The notes under the pieces were generated by a model. That model had not been told where the DNA came from. It was given only the letters and a program-made list of their open reading frames with translations, and made no database searches. A stretch of DNA of 64,000 nt from Saussurea involucrata (taxonomy: Eukaryota; Streptophyta; Magnoliopsida; Asterales; Asteraceae), in contig CM066314.1 of NCBI GenBank assembly GCA_033807775.1, positions 151,889,429 through 151,953,428 of the forward strand, in the 5' to 3' direction. Positions 47,108-56,700 of this stretch are shown here, in pieces. The first letter of the stretch is position 1. Each line of letters opens with the position of its first letter. Both the position numbers and the translations under genes were made by a program.

Positions 47108-48405
47108 CTAATCATCAACGCATAAATTTGGATCCAATCCCAGACTTTGATTGAGAATCCTTATTACAAGGTATCTTGCCATCTTAGAGTCTTTGTCACT
47201 CACCAACTTAGCATGCAGCATTCCATTCAACTTTTTCATGCTGTGCTTGTATACAACATCCACCAAATAATATTCATGAAATGTATTGTCAAGAGAGATG
47301 ACATACACTCCACAATTCTCAATGAGCATCCAGTTGGTGATGACTTGAAAATTCCTTGCCATCAAATACTGAACTGCTTCTGGTTTGAACATTAAGCACA
47401 AGTATTCAAGAACCATCTTAGTGATAGACATACCTTGCTCTGTCAGCATGTTTCCATATAGCCTCATTCCAACCTTGAACATCTCTTCCAAGTCAGATCT
47501 AGAGCATGTTCTGATAAGTTTTCCCCAAGTAGGACAAACTTCAAACTTTCCATCTGCCCTTTTGATTCTGATGAACTCCTTTCTTCCATCTTTCAATGTG
47601 TCCCAGAAGATGATTTCAGGAGCCATAGAAGATATTGGTTCAGCTTGGATTGGATTAGTATTAACCACAATAATATACAAATCACTTTGAGCATTTGGCA
47701 GTGATTGTACATTGCTTGGTTGGCCTGATGAAGTTGCCACTTCTTCTTCAGCAACTTTTGGATCAGATTTCTCTTTCACTGCTTCCTCCTGGGCTTCTTC
47801 TACAGTTGGATCCACCCTTGGCTTCTTTACATCTTTCTTCTTTGAGGCTATTGACTTTGTTCTTGGCCTCTTTGTTCTTTTGAAAGATTTAACAGCTTCA
47901 GGAGTGGTTTCAGCTGTTTCTTCTTTGTGGCTTTTAGCAGCACTAACAGTTTCTGCTGCCTTTTGTTTTTCAGCAGCAGTAACCATTTCTACTGCTATAG
48001 CTGTTACTGCTTCTTTTATGACCTTTAATACTGCTGCTTCGACACTGTCCTTCACAATCCAATATATCTCTTCATCAATCTCTGTTTTAGTTACTGTAGG
48101 AACAGATTCTGCTTTATTCTCACTTTCAGCTTCTTTTGCAACTTCAGCAGCAGTAACCGTTTCTGCTGCTGGTTCTGTTTCTGCTTCCTTTGTAAGATCA
48201 GCAGCAGTAACGGTGGTTTCTGCTGCTGTTTCTGTTTCTGCTTCCTTTGTAATATCTGCAGCCTCCTCAGTCTCCCCCTCAACCTTATACTCATACTCCC
48301 CCTCAATTTTTTCATCCTCCATGTTTATATCAGGTTCTGACTCCCCCTTTTTGGAAAACATCATTGGTAGGGTTTCTTCTCCTAAGGACAAACTGAGCTT
48401 TCTTC
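47108..48405 (-). pseudogene. SIRE-2 accessory protein, C-terminal frame
   Basis: An open frame of about 427 residues that overlaps the preceding accessory frame by about 60 bases in another phase. The sense of its sequence suggests it was once continuous with it. The first 250 residues are Ala/Glu/Thr-rich repeats, partly encoded by the GCAGTAAC motif, with a basic cluster (RTKRPRTK). Residues 256-427 form a folded-looking domain beginning IIFWDTLKDGRKEFIRI, which resembles IFFLDYDGRKCFQRI in SIRE-1. No membrane segment. Either a frameshifted end or the product of frameshifting or splicing; I favour a frameshift mutation. Function unknown. Confidence 0.65.
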
Positions 48406-49829
48406 TTTCTGTGCATCAACTTAGTGATCATCTTCCTTTGCTTCTCAAGCTGTGAGTTTTGATAGAGTACCACTTTCTTGAGTTCATCAATTTCCTTTTT
48501 CTGACTGACCACATCTGTGTTTATGTTTGCAATAGTGTCCATCAATTCCTCATAAGTGTATCTATCCTCACCTGGTTTAGAAGTGTTTACCTTCCTTACA
48601 GGTTCATTGGAAGTTTTAGCAGGTGTCTCTTGCCTAGCAAAAGCACTACCTACCCCCTTGGTTTCTTGGCACCTGGGACCTCTGGATGATTTCTCACCCT
48701 GAGTTGCCGTGAGGAAGGCCTTAGGTATTTTACCACTGGCCTTCTCTTTGCTAGCAGAAGTAGTGGCAGCCTTGCGACTCACATGCTCAACCTTCTCCTT
48801 AGTGAGCACCTTCTTGGGGTTGGGAGACACCCCTGTGGTTTCCCTTTCGATATTCTCTAATGGAGAATGCTCCACTAGAGGGCTTAAAGGCTTCGGGCTC
48901 TTAGGAGATACATCAAGGGAAGGAACCTTGTGTACCTTTCTTCTTTCAAACTTTTTGGTTATTATGGGAGTGGGTCGTACAAGAATGGACTGAGGGATTA
49001 CTTTTGTGATGGAAGGTTGGGATTGGTCATCAGTGGGTGTGTCTAATGAGGGCCTTGACCCTGATGCCATAACTTCATTTGTGTGGGACACAACCATCAT
49101 TGTAGAGAACAATGGTGTGTCAACTCCTTCCGAGTCCCTAGGAAGTCTCCTCATATTTGAGAAAACCTTCCCTTTAGGGGATTTTGGTACATATACCTCA
49201 TCAAATAGAGGTATATCCGTCAATTCCTTAGTTATCACTTCTTGAACAAACCTTGGATACATATAAAACCGCTTTTTGGATTCCAGGTTTGACACAAGAT
49301 CATTAAAAATCATTTGTGAAAAATTAAACTTCCTGGCAGTGGCCAAGCAGACCAGGGCATAAGCAATGGTACTGCTAAACTCACTCCATCCAGTAGTTTT
49401 CTTTGACATAAAATGCATTAAGGTATGAACAAAGAATCGCCATTGTGTATGAAATTTAGACTTGTAAAACTTAAAAACTCCAATAGGACCTTCATACCCC
49501 ATTCTTTGTAAAGTTGAGTATAGTTCTTCATTGGAAATAGAAGTTATACCTGAGGCATCATCTAGTCGAAGAGTGATGCGAATGAGTTCTTCTGAAACTT
49601 TCAAGGGTTTGTCACATACCCTTGTTTGAATGACTTTATGCCCATCTTCGGATTCTACGGTGGCATTGGCCCAGAATTGCGTCTGATGCTCGATGTATAT
49701 TGTCGGATTCACCGTTAGGGCATACGAAATATGAGTGGACTTGAGAAAATCCACAATTTCATGAAATCCTTCGGCCTGCTTCGGCTTCTGAAGCATTGCA
49801 ATCTCATTATGCTCGTCGACAAACTCCAT
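48330..49829 (-). CDS. SIRE-2 accessory ('env-like') protein, N-terminal frame (499 aa)
   Basis: The ATG at 49829 lies about 100 nt downstream of the expected start of a TATA-driven RNA. Landmarks FLKSTHISYALT (28-39), QFW (51-53), MGY (110-112) and YPRF (191-194) align with those of the SIRE-1 protein, the FLK-QFW distance being identical (23). Residues 200-400 are Pro/Ser/Lys-rich and probably disordered. About 430-480 is a coiled coil (EIDELKKVVLYQNSQLEKQ). The frame ends shortly after a Lys/Arg run where the next frame takes over. No signal peptide or transmembrane helix, so not a recognisable envelope. Role unknown. Confidence 0.75.
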   Translation of the reverse strand: MEFVDEHNEIAMLQKPKQAEGFHEIVDFLKSTHISYALTVNPTIYIEHQTQFWANATVESEDGHKVIQTRVCDKPLKVSEELIRITLRLDDASGITSISNEELYSTLQRMGYEGPIGVFKFYKSKFHTQWRFFVHTLMHFMSKKTTGWSEFSSTIAYALVCLATARKFNFSQMIFNDLVSNLESKKRFYMYPRFVQEVITKELTDIPLFDEVYVPKSPKGKVFSNMRRLPRDSEGVDTPLFSTMMVVSHTNEVMASGSRPSLDTPTDDQSQPSITKVIPQSILVRPTPIITKKFERRKVHKVPSLDVSPKSPKPLSPLVEHSPLENIERETTGVSPNPKKVLTKEKVEHVSRKAATTSASKEKASGKIPKAFLTATQGEKSSRGPRCQETKGVGSAFARQETPAKTSNEPVRKVNTSKPGEDRYTYEELMDTIANINTDVVSQKKEIDELKKVVLYQNSQLEKQRKMITKLMHRKKKAQFVLRRRNPTNDVFQKGGVRT

Positions 49830-49952
49830 AATCGTTGTGCTTCCTGAGGATTTGTAAAGAAAACACAGAGATTCTAGGGAGAAGAGGTTAGAACGAGAGA
49901 GAGAAGAAGTTAATGCGAAGAGTCGTTATGAACTTTGGCGGGCAAACAGGGG

Positions 49953-49960
49953 TATTTATA
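49953..49960 (-). promoter_or_regulatory. candidate TATA box of SIRE-2 accessory gene
   Basis: The minus strand reads TGCTATAAATACCCC, 124 bases from the ATG at 49829, followed by a CT-rich leader (TTCTTCTCTCTCTCG). This is a canonical plant core-promoter layout inside the element, independent of the LTR. Confidence 0.6.
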
Positions 49961-49982
49961 GCAGTATTTGCCCTAGATTTTC

Positions 49983-50340
49983 AAAAGCAGTATTAACGAC
50001 ATAAGCAGTATTAACGACTGAGCAGTATTAACTACACAAGCAGTATTAACGACTGAGCAGTATTAACTACACAAGCAGTATTAACTACACAAGCAGTATT
50101 AACTACACAAGCAGTATTAACGACTGAGCAGTATTAACTACACAAGCAGTATTAACGACTGAGCAGTATTAACTACACAAGCAGTATTAACTGTGCACTA
50201 GCAGTATTAACTACGCACTGGCAGTAGTAACTCTGCACTGGCAGTAGTAACTCTGCACTGGCAGTAGTAACTCTGCACTGGCAGTAGTAACTCTGCACTA
50301 GCAGTAGTAACTCTGCACTGGCAGTAGTAACTCTGCACTT
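49983..50340. repeat. tandem GCAGTA(T/G)TAAC array, about 19 copies
   Basis: Units of 17-20 bp: AGCAGTATTAAC followed by GACTG, TACACA or similar in the left part, and GGCAGTAGTAACTCTGCACT in the right part. It lies just upstream of the accessory gene TATA box and replaces the deleted pol region. Not CRISPR: the units are contiguous, without unique spacers. Confidence 0.93.
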
Positions 50341-50371
50341 TGCAGCACTTGTCAAATCCTCAAATGTCATC

Positions 50372-50560
50372 TTACCTTCTGACATCACCTTTACTTTTAC
50401 CACTTATCTTACCTCCTGCAGGATTATTTCCAAAAGCAACATGTCCTCCATTAATTCTTTTGAAATTCTGGAGGCAGGCCATGTTACCTGTCATGTGCCT
50501 GGAGCAACCACTATCAACATGCCAGATGCTCTTCCCCTTGAGCTGTTGGTTGCCCTGCAC
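50372..50560 (-). pseudogene. SIRE-2 protease stub
   Basis: Encodes GKSIWHVDSGCSRHMTGN, the start of copia protease, then breaks off at about 50372 where the motif array begins. It is in a different frame from the gag upstream (gag stop at 50575-50577). All of integrase, RT and RNase H is absent. Confidence 0.88.
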
Positions 50561-50574
50561 CTAAGATAAATCAA

Positions 50575-52116
50575 TTAGTTTTTATTGGGAACCCAAGCCG
50601 AAGTGGTCTTGGGTCTCCCTTGCTCATCAAAGTACTTGCATTGAGTTTTGATGAGGTTTTTAAACTTAGGCACTGCAGTACTGGAGTACTTTGTCAATAT
50701 GATTGGTGTAGCAGCACTAGAAGCAGTATTAACCTTAGAAGTACTAACAGTGCTAGCAGTACTAACACTGGGAGCAGCAGTATTGTTAGCAGCACTGTCA
50801 GTACTAGCAGCAGTATCAGCATCACTAACAGAGTTAGCAGTATTAACAGAGTTAACACTGCTAGTAGCAGTACTGTCTGAAGAAGAAGCACTAACAGTGT
50901 TAGCAGCACTAATTCTTGAAGAATTTCTAGCAGCACTAACACTGCTAGCAGCACTAACTCTTGAAGAGGTACTAACAGTGTTAGCAGTACTAACACTGCT
51001 AGCAGCAGTATTATTTTTAGTGCCTTTTAGAACCCACATTGTAACACATTCCTTTTCAGGCTTTTTCTTCATGTGGCTTTTTGGTTCAACTTGTTTCTTA
51101 GCCACATGGTTCCTTGCAGGCTTCCTATAACCATTGGATTTATGAAAAGGTCTTTGAAAATTTATCCTTTGGTTAATAGGATTGAAATAACAGTGTTTGG
51201 CTAGGTGATTCAATCTGCCACAGATAAAACAAGGTTTTGGTCTGTTAATCCTTTGCAGATTAACTCCTTGCTTTTGTGCCCACTGGTTATTCCAATTTCT
51301 TTGATTTCCCCTCTTTTTATCATGTTTTTGGGGCTTATTCTCTTGAAATTTCTTGCAAGAACAATGTTCACAAGTTTTAGAGTTCACAACAGTGGTCTGT
51401 GTATAATGAACTCCCTTTCCCTTTTCAGTCCTTTTCATCTCATTGTTCTTAACACATGGACTTTCACATTCCTCATCAGATCCTACTTTTTCAGTCTCAT
51501 CCTCAACAACTACTTCATCTAATGGATCTACTTCAGTGGCTCCTTTAGGTAAGTCCTTCCTATCCTTGGTTTCTAATAGGTCTGACTTAGGAGGGATGTA
51601 GTTGTTATTGTAGGGTGGGGGTGTGGCATTGTACCCTATTCCTGGTTTCAACTTACTATGGATTTGAGAGTTGATTATGTTGTCCATGACTTTAGAGGCA
51701 CAAGTAAACTTTTCTACATCAAGTTTAACTTTCTCAAGCTCTCCTTTTAGTTTCTCACACTCTTCCCTAGACTCTTTCAGTTGGAACTCCAGACCACCCT
51801 TTTCCCACTTCCAGTAGTTTGTATCATATGAGTGTTGAAGTTCATTGGCTTGAAAAGCCTTAATTTGTTCTTCAAACCTCTCAACAATCAATACATAATC
51901 TCTTATGTCCTTTTCTAATCTCTTAAGGTCATCACACATTCCCTGATTGTGATCTCTATACCTTTTAACAGTGTCTATACAAGCTTGAGAACAGAGATTA
52001 GATTTTACCTCAGTAGGAATATCTGAGACTTCTGCCATGAGTGCATGATTCTGGATTGTCTCTTCTGCTTGATCACTCCAATCAAAAGTACTGTTTGATT
52101 CAATAGAATTGTCCAT
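50575..52116 (-). CDS. SIRE-2 truncated gag (513 aa)
   Basis: Starts only 28 bases after the primer site. It corresponds to the C-terminal half of SIRE gag: the segment near FDWSDQAEE resembles the acidic region after the first knuckle of SIRE-1 gag, so the capsid domain and one knuckle are missing. Residues 60-150 look coiled-coil, a CCHC knuckle CFICGRLNHLAKHC lies near 290, and about 370-475 is a Ser/Ala/Thr/Val/Asn-rich stretch encoded by amplified GTTAGTGCTGC-type motifs. Ends WVPNKN and TAA. Open throughout, so possibly still translated as an RNA-binding protein. Its role is unknown. Confidence 0.8.
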   Translation of the reverse strand: MDNSIESNSTFDWSDQAEETIQNHALMAEVSDIPTEVKSNLCSQACIDTVKRYRDHNQGMCDDLKRLEKDIRDYVLIVERFEEQIKAFQANELQHSYDTNYWKWEKGGLEFQLKESREECEKLKGELEKVKLDVEKFTCASKVMDNIINSQIHSKLKPGIGYNATPPPYNNNYIPPKSDLLETKDRKDLPKGATEVDPLDEVVVEDETEKVGSDEECESPCVKNNEMKRTEKGKGVHYTQTTVVNSKTCEHCSCKKFQENKPQKHDKKRGNQRNWNNQWAQKQGVNLQRINRPKPCFICGRLNHLAKHCYFNPINQRINFQRPFHKSNGYRKPARNHVAKKQVEPKSHMKKKPEKECVTMWVLKGTKNNTAASSVSTANTVSTSSRVSAASSVSAARNSSRISAANTVSASSSDSTATSSVNSVNTANSVSDADTAASTDSAANNTAAPSVSTASTVSTSKVNTASSAATPIILTKYSSTAVPKFKNLIKTQCKYFDEQGRPKTTSAWVPNKN

Positions 52117-52144
52117 AATAATTGTCGAATTCTAAGAAACACAA

Positions 52145-52156
52145 GCTCTGATACCA
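52145..52156 (-). other. primer binding site of SIRE-2
   Basis: The minus strand reads TGGTATCAGAGC two bases after the 5' LTR, complementary to initiator tRNA-Met. Confidence 0.92.
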
Positions 52157-52158
52157 CT

Positions 52159-52908
52159 TGTCAGGATCGAATCTTAACAAGATAATTAATACTTAGAATT
52201 CCGAATTAAAGAATCTGCGGAATAGAACTTTAATTCTCACAATCAATGAACAGAATATCAGAAAACACACAATTTTTGTATTCACTGTTTCGACTCACAA
52301 TATTACAACCAAACCTCAATCTTGATGAACAAACTCAATCAAGACGACTTCTACTTCTCTAGAAATAGGGTTCTTAAACCTTGAGGTTAATTCTCTCTAA
52401 AACACAATCGAATTCCTTTTCACATGTATATCATAATAGCTATCTATTGAAGTTTATTTATACAAAAATAATTACAAGATAACTATCAAAAGTAACTTGA
52501 TCTTCTAAATCTTCGTTAAACATATCTTGATCAATTCCTTCTTTGTCTCCAAAAGTATCGCATACCAAACTTAACAAACTCAGCAGTATTAACCTTCATT
52601 CTTCATAAGCAGTACTAACAATCTCCAGCAGTATTAAGTCACGAGCAGTACTAACAGATATTCGATATGCACCAGCAGTACTAACCTTGACTTGCAGTAG
52701 TAACTTTGACAAGCAGTACTAACCTCACATAAGCAGTATTAATAATGTTCCAGCGGTATTAATATCTCAGCAGTACTAACCTTGAACTAGCAGTAGTATC
52801 TTTGTTCTAGCAGCACTAACATTGATCTGGCAGTACTAACTTGATCTGGCAGTAGTAATGTTGTTCTGGCAGTACTAACCATACTTAGCATATCTTCAGT
52901 TCCCAACA
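52159..52908 (-). repeat. 5' LTR of SIRE-2 (750 bp)
   Basis: Same length as 46295-47044. Differences seen by eye: positions 6, about 44, and five more including A/G in one GCAGTATTAA motif. It contains the same row of about 15 motifs. Confidence 0.93.
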
Positions 52909-53438
52909 GATTATGAATCTGGAACGATTCAGAGTTAACGCTTATATTGTTGTTGCGATTAAATGAGTTAGTCGTAGGAAATTGGGAGTGGGGTAGATTC
53001 CCCGATTTGAAAAGGAGTTATCGTACGGTAAGATGGGTGAGAACAGGTTTGAGTTATCTGTTCATGTTTTAATTATTAAATTTTATTTTGACTTGAGTAT
53101 CCTCACTAGGCGAAAGCCTAATGTTTAAAGTTGAATCTTCTTACCAGGTACAAGCTCCGGGAAATAGCGGGAATGAGAGACGAGAACTTTTGGAAAGATT
53201 CAGACTTAGAGATACTAGAGGATCTAGAGATTTTTGATGCTTTTGGGACGGTTGTTTAGATAACTGGATTAATCTGATTGTTATGTCATGATTAGATTAA
53301 TAAGTTATTTAAGTAATGACGTTTGTATATAGAAACCTTACATTTGATCCTCAGGTTATATAAGTTTGAAAGTCTTTGATCATAACTTGTGGTAAATTCC
53401 AAGGTTTAAATTGACCCTGTTTTTAGGGTGTTTCAGTA

Positions 53439-53450
53439 TGGTATCAGAGC
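53439..53450 (+). other. primer binding site of gypsy-2
   Basis: TGGTATCAGAGC three bases after the left LTR end, complementary to initiator tRNA-Met. Confidence 0.93.
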
Positions 53451-53786
53451 TTTAGTTTAAGCGAACTAGGTATGGAATTGAGATACCTAGACTTAAGCTG
53501 AGATGAGTTAAGTTATGATCCGTGAGTTTTGGGTAGAAATACTAAGAATGGGTAGTCTTAGAGTCGACAGAAATACGCGAAGTTGGTACTGTAACAATGG
53601 TAATGAGAATTCTCATGTATGATATGTTCGCAATTTCAATTAGCTACTGTTATTATGAATATATTATTACACAAGCATACTTGTTTCTAAATTGTTACAG
53701 TGACTGATTAGCGGTAAAGTATGTATTGTATGTTTAGTTGTATAAACCATTATCTGATGAGTATTCTTTTATGCTCCATCAGAACG

Positions 53787-56700
53787 ATGGTGAATACGCC
53801 CCCGAGGTCTCCAAATTCTTCGATGAATAGGAATTGGTTAGACGGTGCTGGAGAGAGACAAACAGGATTGGGCGGAGTTCCTGATACGCCATCAGATTTT
53901 CTTTCCTTGGGAGGAATGCGAAGTCGAGTACATCCAGGAGGTACTAGTAATGTTGATCAAACGTCGTCAGATTCAGGTATGGAGGGGCAAATAATGGATA
54001 ATGTGACTCGGCTGATGAATGCTTCAATGGAGAGGCAAGCAGAGATGATGAATACTGTAATGGGGAGACAGGCAGAGATGTTTACGAAATTGATTAATGA
54101 TCGAAATGTGGAGCCAAGGAGAACAGTAGCCGATACTAATGTGATCAATCCGACTGTAAATCTAGGAGTGGAGACAGTTAGAAGGGTTGACAGAAGCTGT
54201 TCCTACAAGACGTTTCTAAGTTGTAAACCACCAGAATTCAAGGGAGATGATAATCCAGTGGTTTGTATGAACTGGATAAGAGAAATCGAGCAGGCTTTTT
54301 GTGCCTGTGAATGTACAGATGAGAGATCTAAGGTGAGATTTGGGTCGCAAATGTTACGTGGAAAAGCGTTACAGTGGTGGAATGTGTTGTCATCAACTGT
54401 GACGGAAGCAGCTTTGAATTCCGTAACTTGGGGTCAGTTTAAAGCAAAGATTTTAGAAGAATATTGTAACGAGCACGAGATAGACCGAATTGAAGAAGAG
54501 TTTCGGAATATTAAGAAGGGTAATATGTCGGTGAGAAAATATACCGAGGTCTTTATGGAGAAGCTAAATCTTGTGGGGCACGTGGCTTCAACAGAGAAAG
54601 AAAAGATTAAGTATTACTTGAAAGGTCTACCAGCAGATATGATGACAAGAGTTCGTAGTTCAAAATCTGCTACTTTGAGGGAGACGATTGAGGAAACTAA
54701 GGTCATAGAAGATATGTATGTGAAGGATAAGGAGGAGAAAGCGCAGGTTGGAGAAAAGAGAAAATGGGAGGGTCGTTCCGAACCTTCTCCGAAATTAAGA
54801 TTATTCGGAAAGAACATTCGCAATGATTCTCGTAGAGAACCGGGTTGGTGTTCAAAATGCAAAAGTAAACATTTTGGACAATGCCGTGTGGTCGGAAATC
54901 AATGTTTCAAGTGTGGGAAGATGGGACATATGGCGTCGAGTTGTACAGTGCCTGGGTCGGTTTGTTTTGAATGTCAGCAACCGGGTCATTTTCGAAAAGA
55001 TTGTCCGAAGTTGAAAAGAGGAGGAGATCAGGGAAGAAAGCTGGATATTCCCAAACCAACCGGTCGTGCATTCCAAATGACTGCTGATGAAGCGAAAGGG
55101 TCAAAGGACGTGGTCTCGGGTACATTTCTTATAAACTCTGTTCCTGCACGTGTGTTGTTTGATAGTGGTGCAAATTATTCTTTTGTATCCAAGTTGTTTC
55201 AACATAAATTAGCTATGCCTGTTACTACTCTAGGAGATGCCTTAGTAGTCGAGATAGCTAATGGAGTTCAGACTTTGGTTAAGGAGAGCCTGGCCGATTG
55301 TAAGATTATGATAGAGGGAACAGAATTTCCGATTAACTTGTTGTTAATGGAAATTGGGAGTTTTGATATTGTGGTAGGAATGGACTGGTTGAGCAACAAC
55401 CAGGCAGAAATTATGTGCGCAAAGAAGCTGATTCGAATTCCAATGGGCGAGAAAGATAGTGTAATTGTGTTCGGGGAAAAACAGGAAGGAGAAATTCCGT
55501 TGATTTCAGTGATGAAGGCACGGAAATGTTTATCGAAAGGGTGTTGGTCTTATCTAGCCTATGTTATTGATACAAAGTTAGAAAAGAAAAATATTCAAGA
55601 TATCAACGTGGTGCGTGAGTTTCCGGATGTATTCCCGGATGACCTTCCAGGTTTGCCAGTTGAAAGACAGGTGGAGTTTCGTATCGATATTATTCCTGGA
55701 TCGGCACCGATTGCACGAGCACCTTATCGTTTAGCACCTGCTGAGATGAAAGAGATGATGACTCAGCTTCAGGAGTTATTAGATAAGGGTTTCGTAAGAC
55801 CGAGTTCTTCACCGTGGGGAGCTCCAGTTTTATTTGTCAAGAAGAAAGATGGTACCATGAGAATGTGTATTGATTACCGAGAGTTGAATAAAGTAACTAT
55901 TAAGAACAAGTATCCGCTTCCGAGGATTGATGATTTATTTGATCAACTCCAAGGTGCGGGATGCTTTTCAAAGATAGATTTAAGATCTGGATACCATCAA
56001 GTGCGAGTAAGAGATGAAGACGTTTCAAAAACAACGTTTAGAACAAGATATGGACATTATGAGTTCCTTGTAATGCCATTTGGGTTGACAAATGCTCCTG
56101 CGATATTTATGGATTTGATGAACAGAGTGTGTCGACCATTTTTAGATAAGTTTGTCATCGTGTTTATTGATGACATACTTATTTATTCAAAGACTGAAGA
56201 AGATCATGAGCAGCATCTTCGTGAAGTCTTAGGAGTTTTAAGAAAAGAGAAGTTATACGCGAAGTTTTCAAAGTGTGAATTTTGGTTGAAGGAAGTGCAG
56301 TTTCTAGGTCATGTAATTACTTCTGAAGGAGTTAAAGTAGATCCTTCAAAGATTGAAGCGATGACGAATTGGGAGACACCTAGAAGTGCATCTGAGATAA
56401 GAAGTTTTCTGGGATTAGCAGGTTATTATAGAAGATTCATAAAAGATTTTTCTAAGATTGCATCTGTTTTGACGTTGTTAACCAGAAAGAATGAGAAGTT
56501 TGTTTGGACGGAGAAGCAAGAAACAGCTTTCAGATTATTTCGTCAAAAACTGTGTGAAGCACCTATTCTTGCCCTGCCAGAAGGGACAGAAGATTTTGTT
56601 GTATATAGTGATGCTTCAAAGATGGGTTTAGGATGTGTGCTAATGCAAAGGGGCAAAGTGATTGCCTATGCCTCAAGACAGCTTAAAGAGCATGAAAAGA

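Larger units (their letters stand above)
46295..52908 (-). mobile_element. SIRE-2: non-autonomous SIRE-type copia with accessory gene
   Basis: LTRs 46295-47044 and 52159-52908 (750 bp each, seven differences by eye). TSD GATTA at 46290-46294 and 52909-52913. Minus-strand order: LTR, primer site, gag lacking the capsid half, a protease stub, then a deletion of integrase, RT and RNase H. Next come a motif array, a TATA box, the accessory frames, the polypurine tract and the LTR. It must be mobilised in trans. Keeping the accessory gene while losing pol is the notable feature. Confidence 0.93.
45061..53435 (+). repeat. left LTR of gypsy-2, split by SIRE-2
   Basis: LTR sequence occupies 45061-46294 and 52914-53435; the middle is SIRE-2 with its TSD. 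Compared with the right LTR I see A/G at 45751, C/T near 45950, A/G near 53217, a change near 53426 and one extra T near 53090. Confidence 0.93.

Noticed and set aside
47695..48455. Plus-strand frames rich in Ser/Ala/Val opposite the SIRE-2 accessory gene
   Set aside because: Shadow translation of the Ala/Glu repeat region on the minus strand.
49983..50340. CRISPR-like regular repeat array
   Set aside because: Units are contiguous degenerate repeats without unique spacers, in plant DNA, inside an LTR element.
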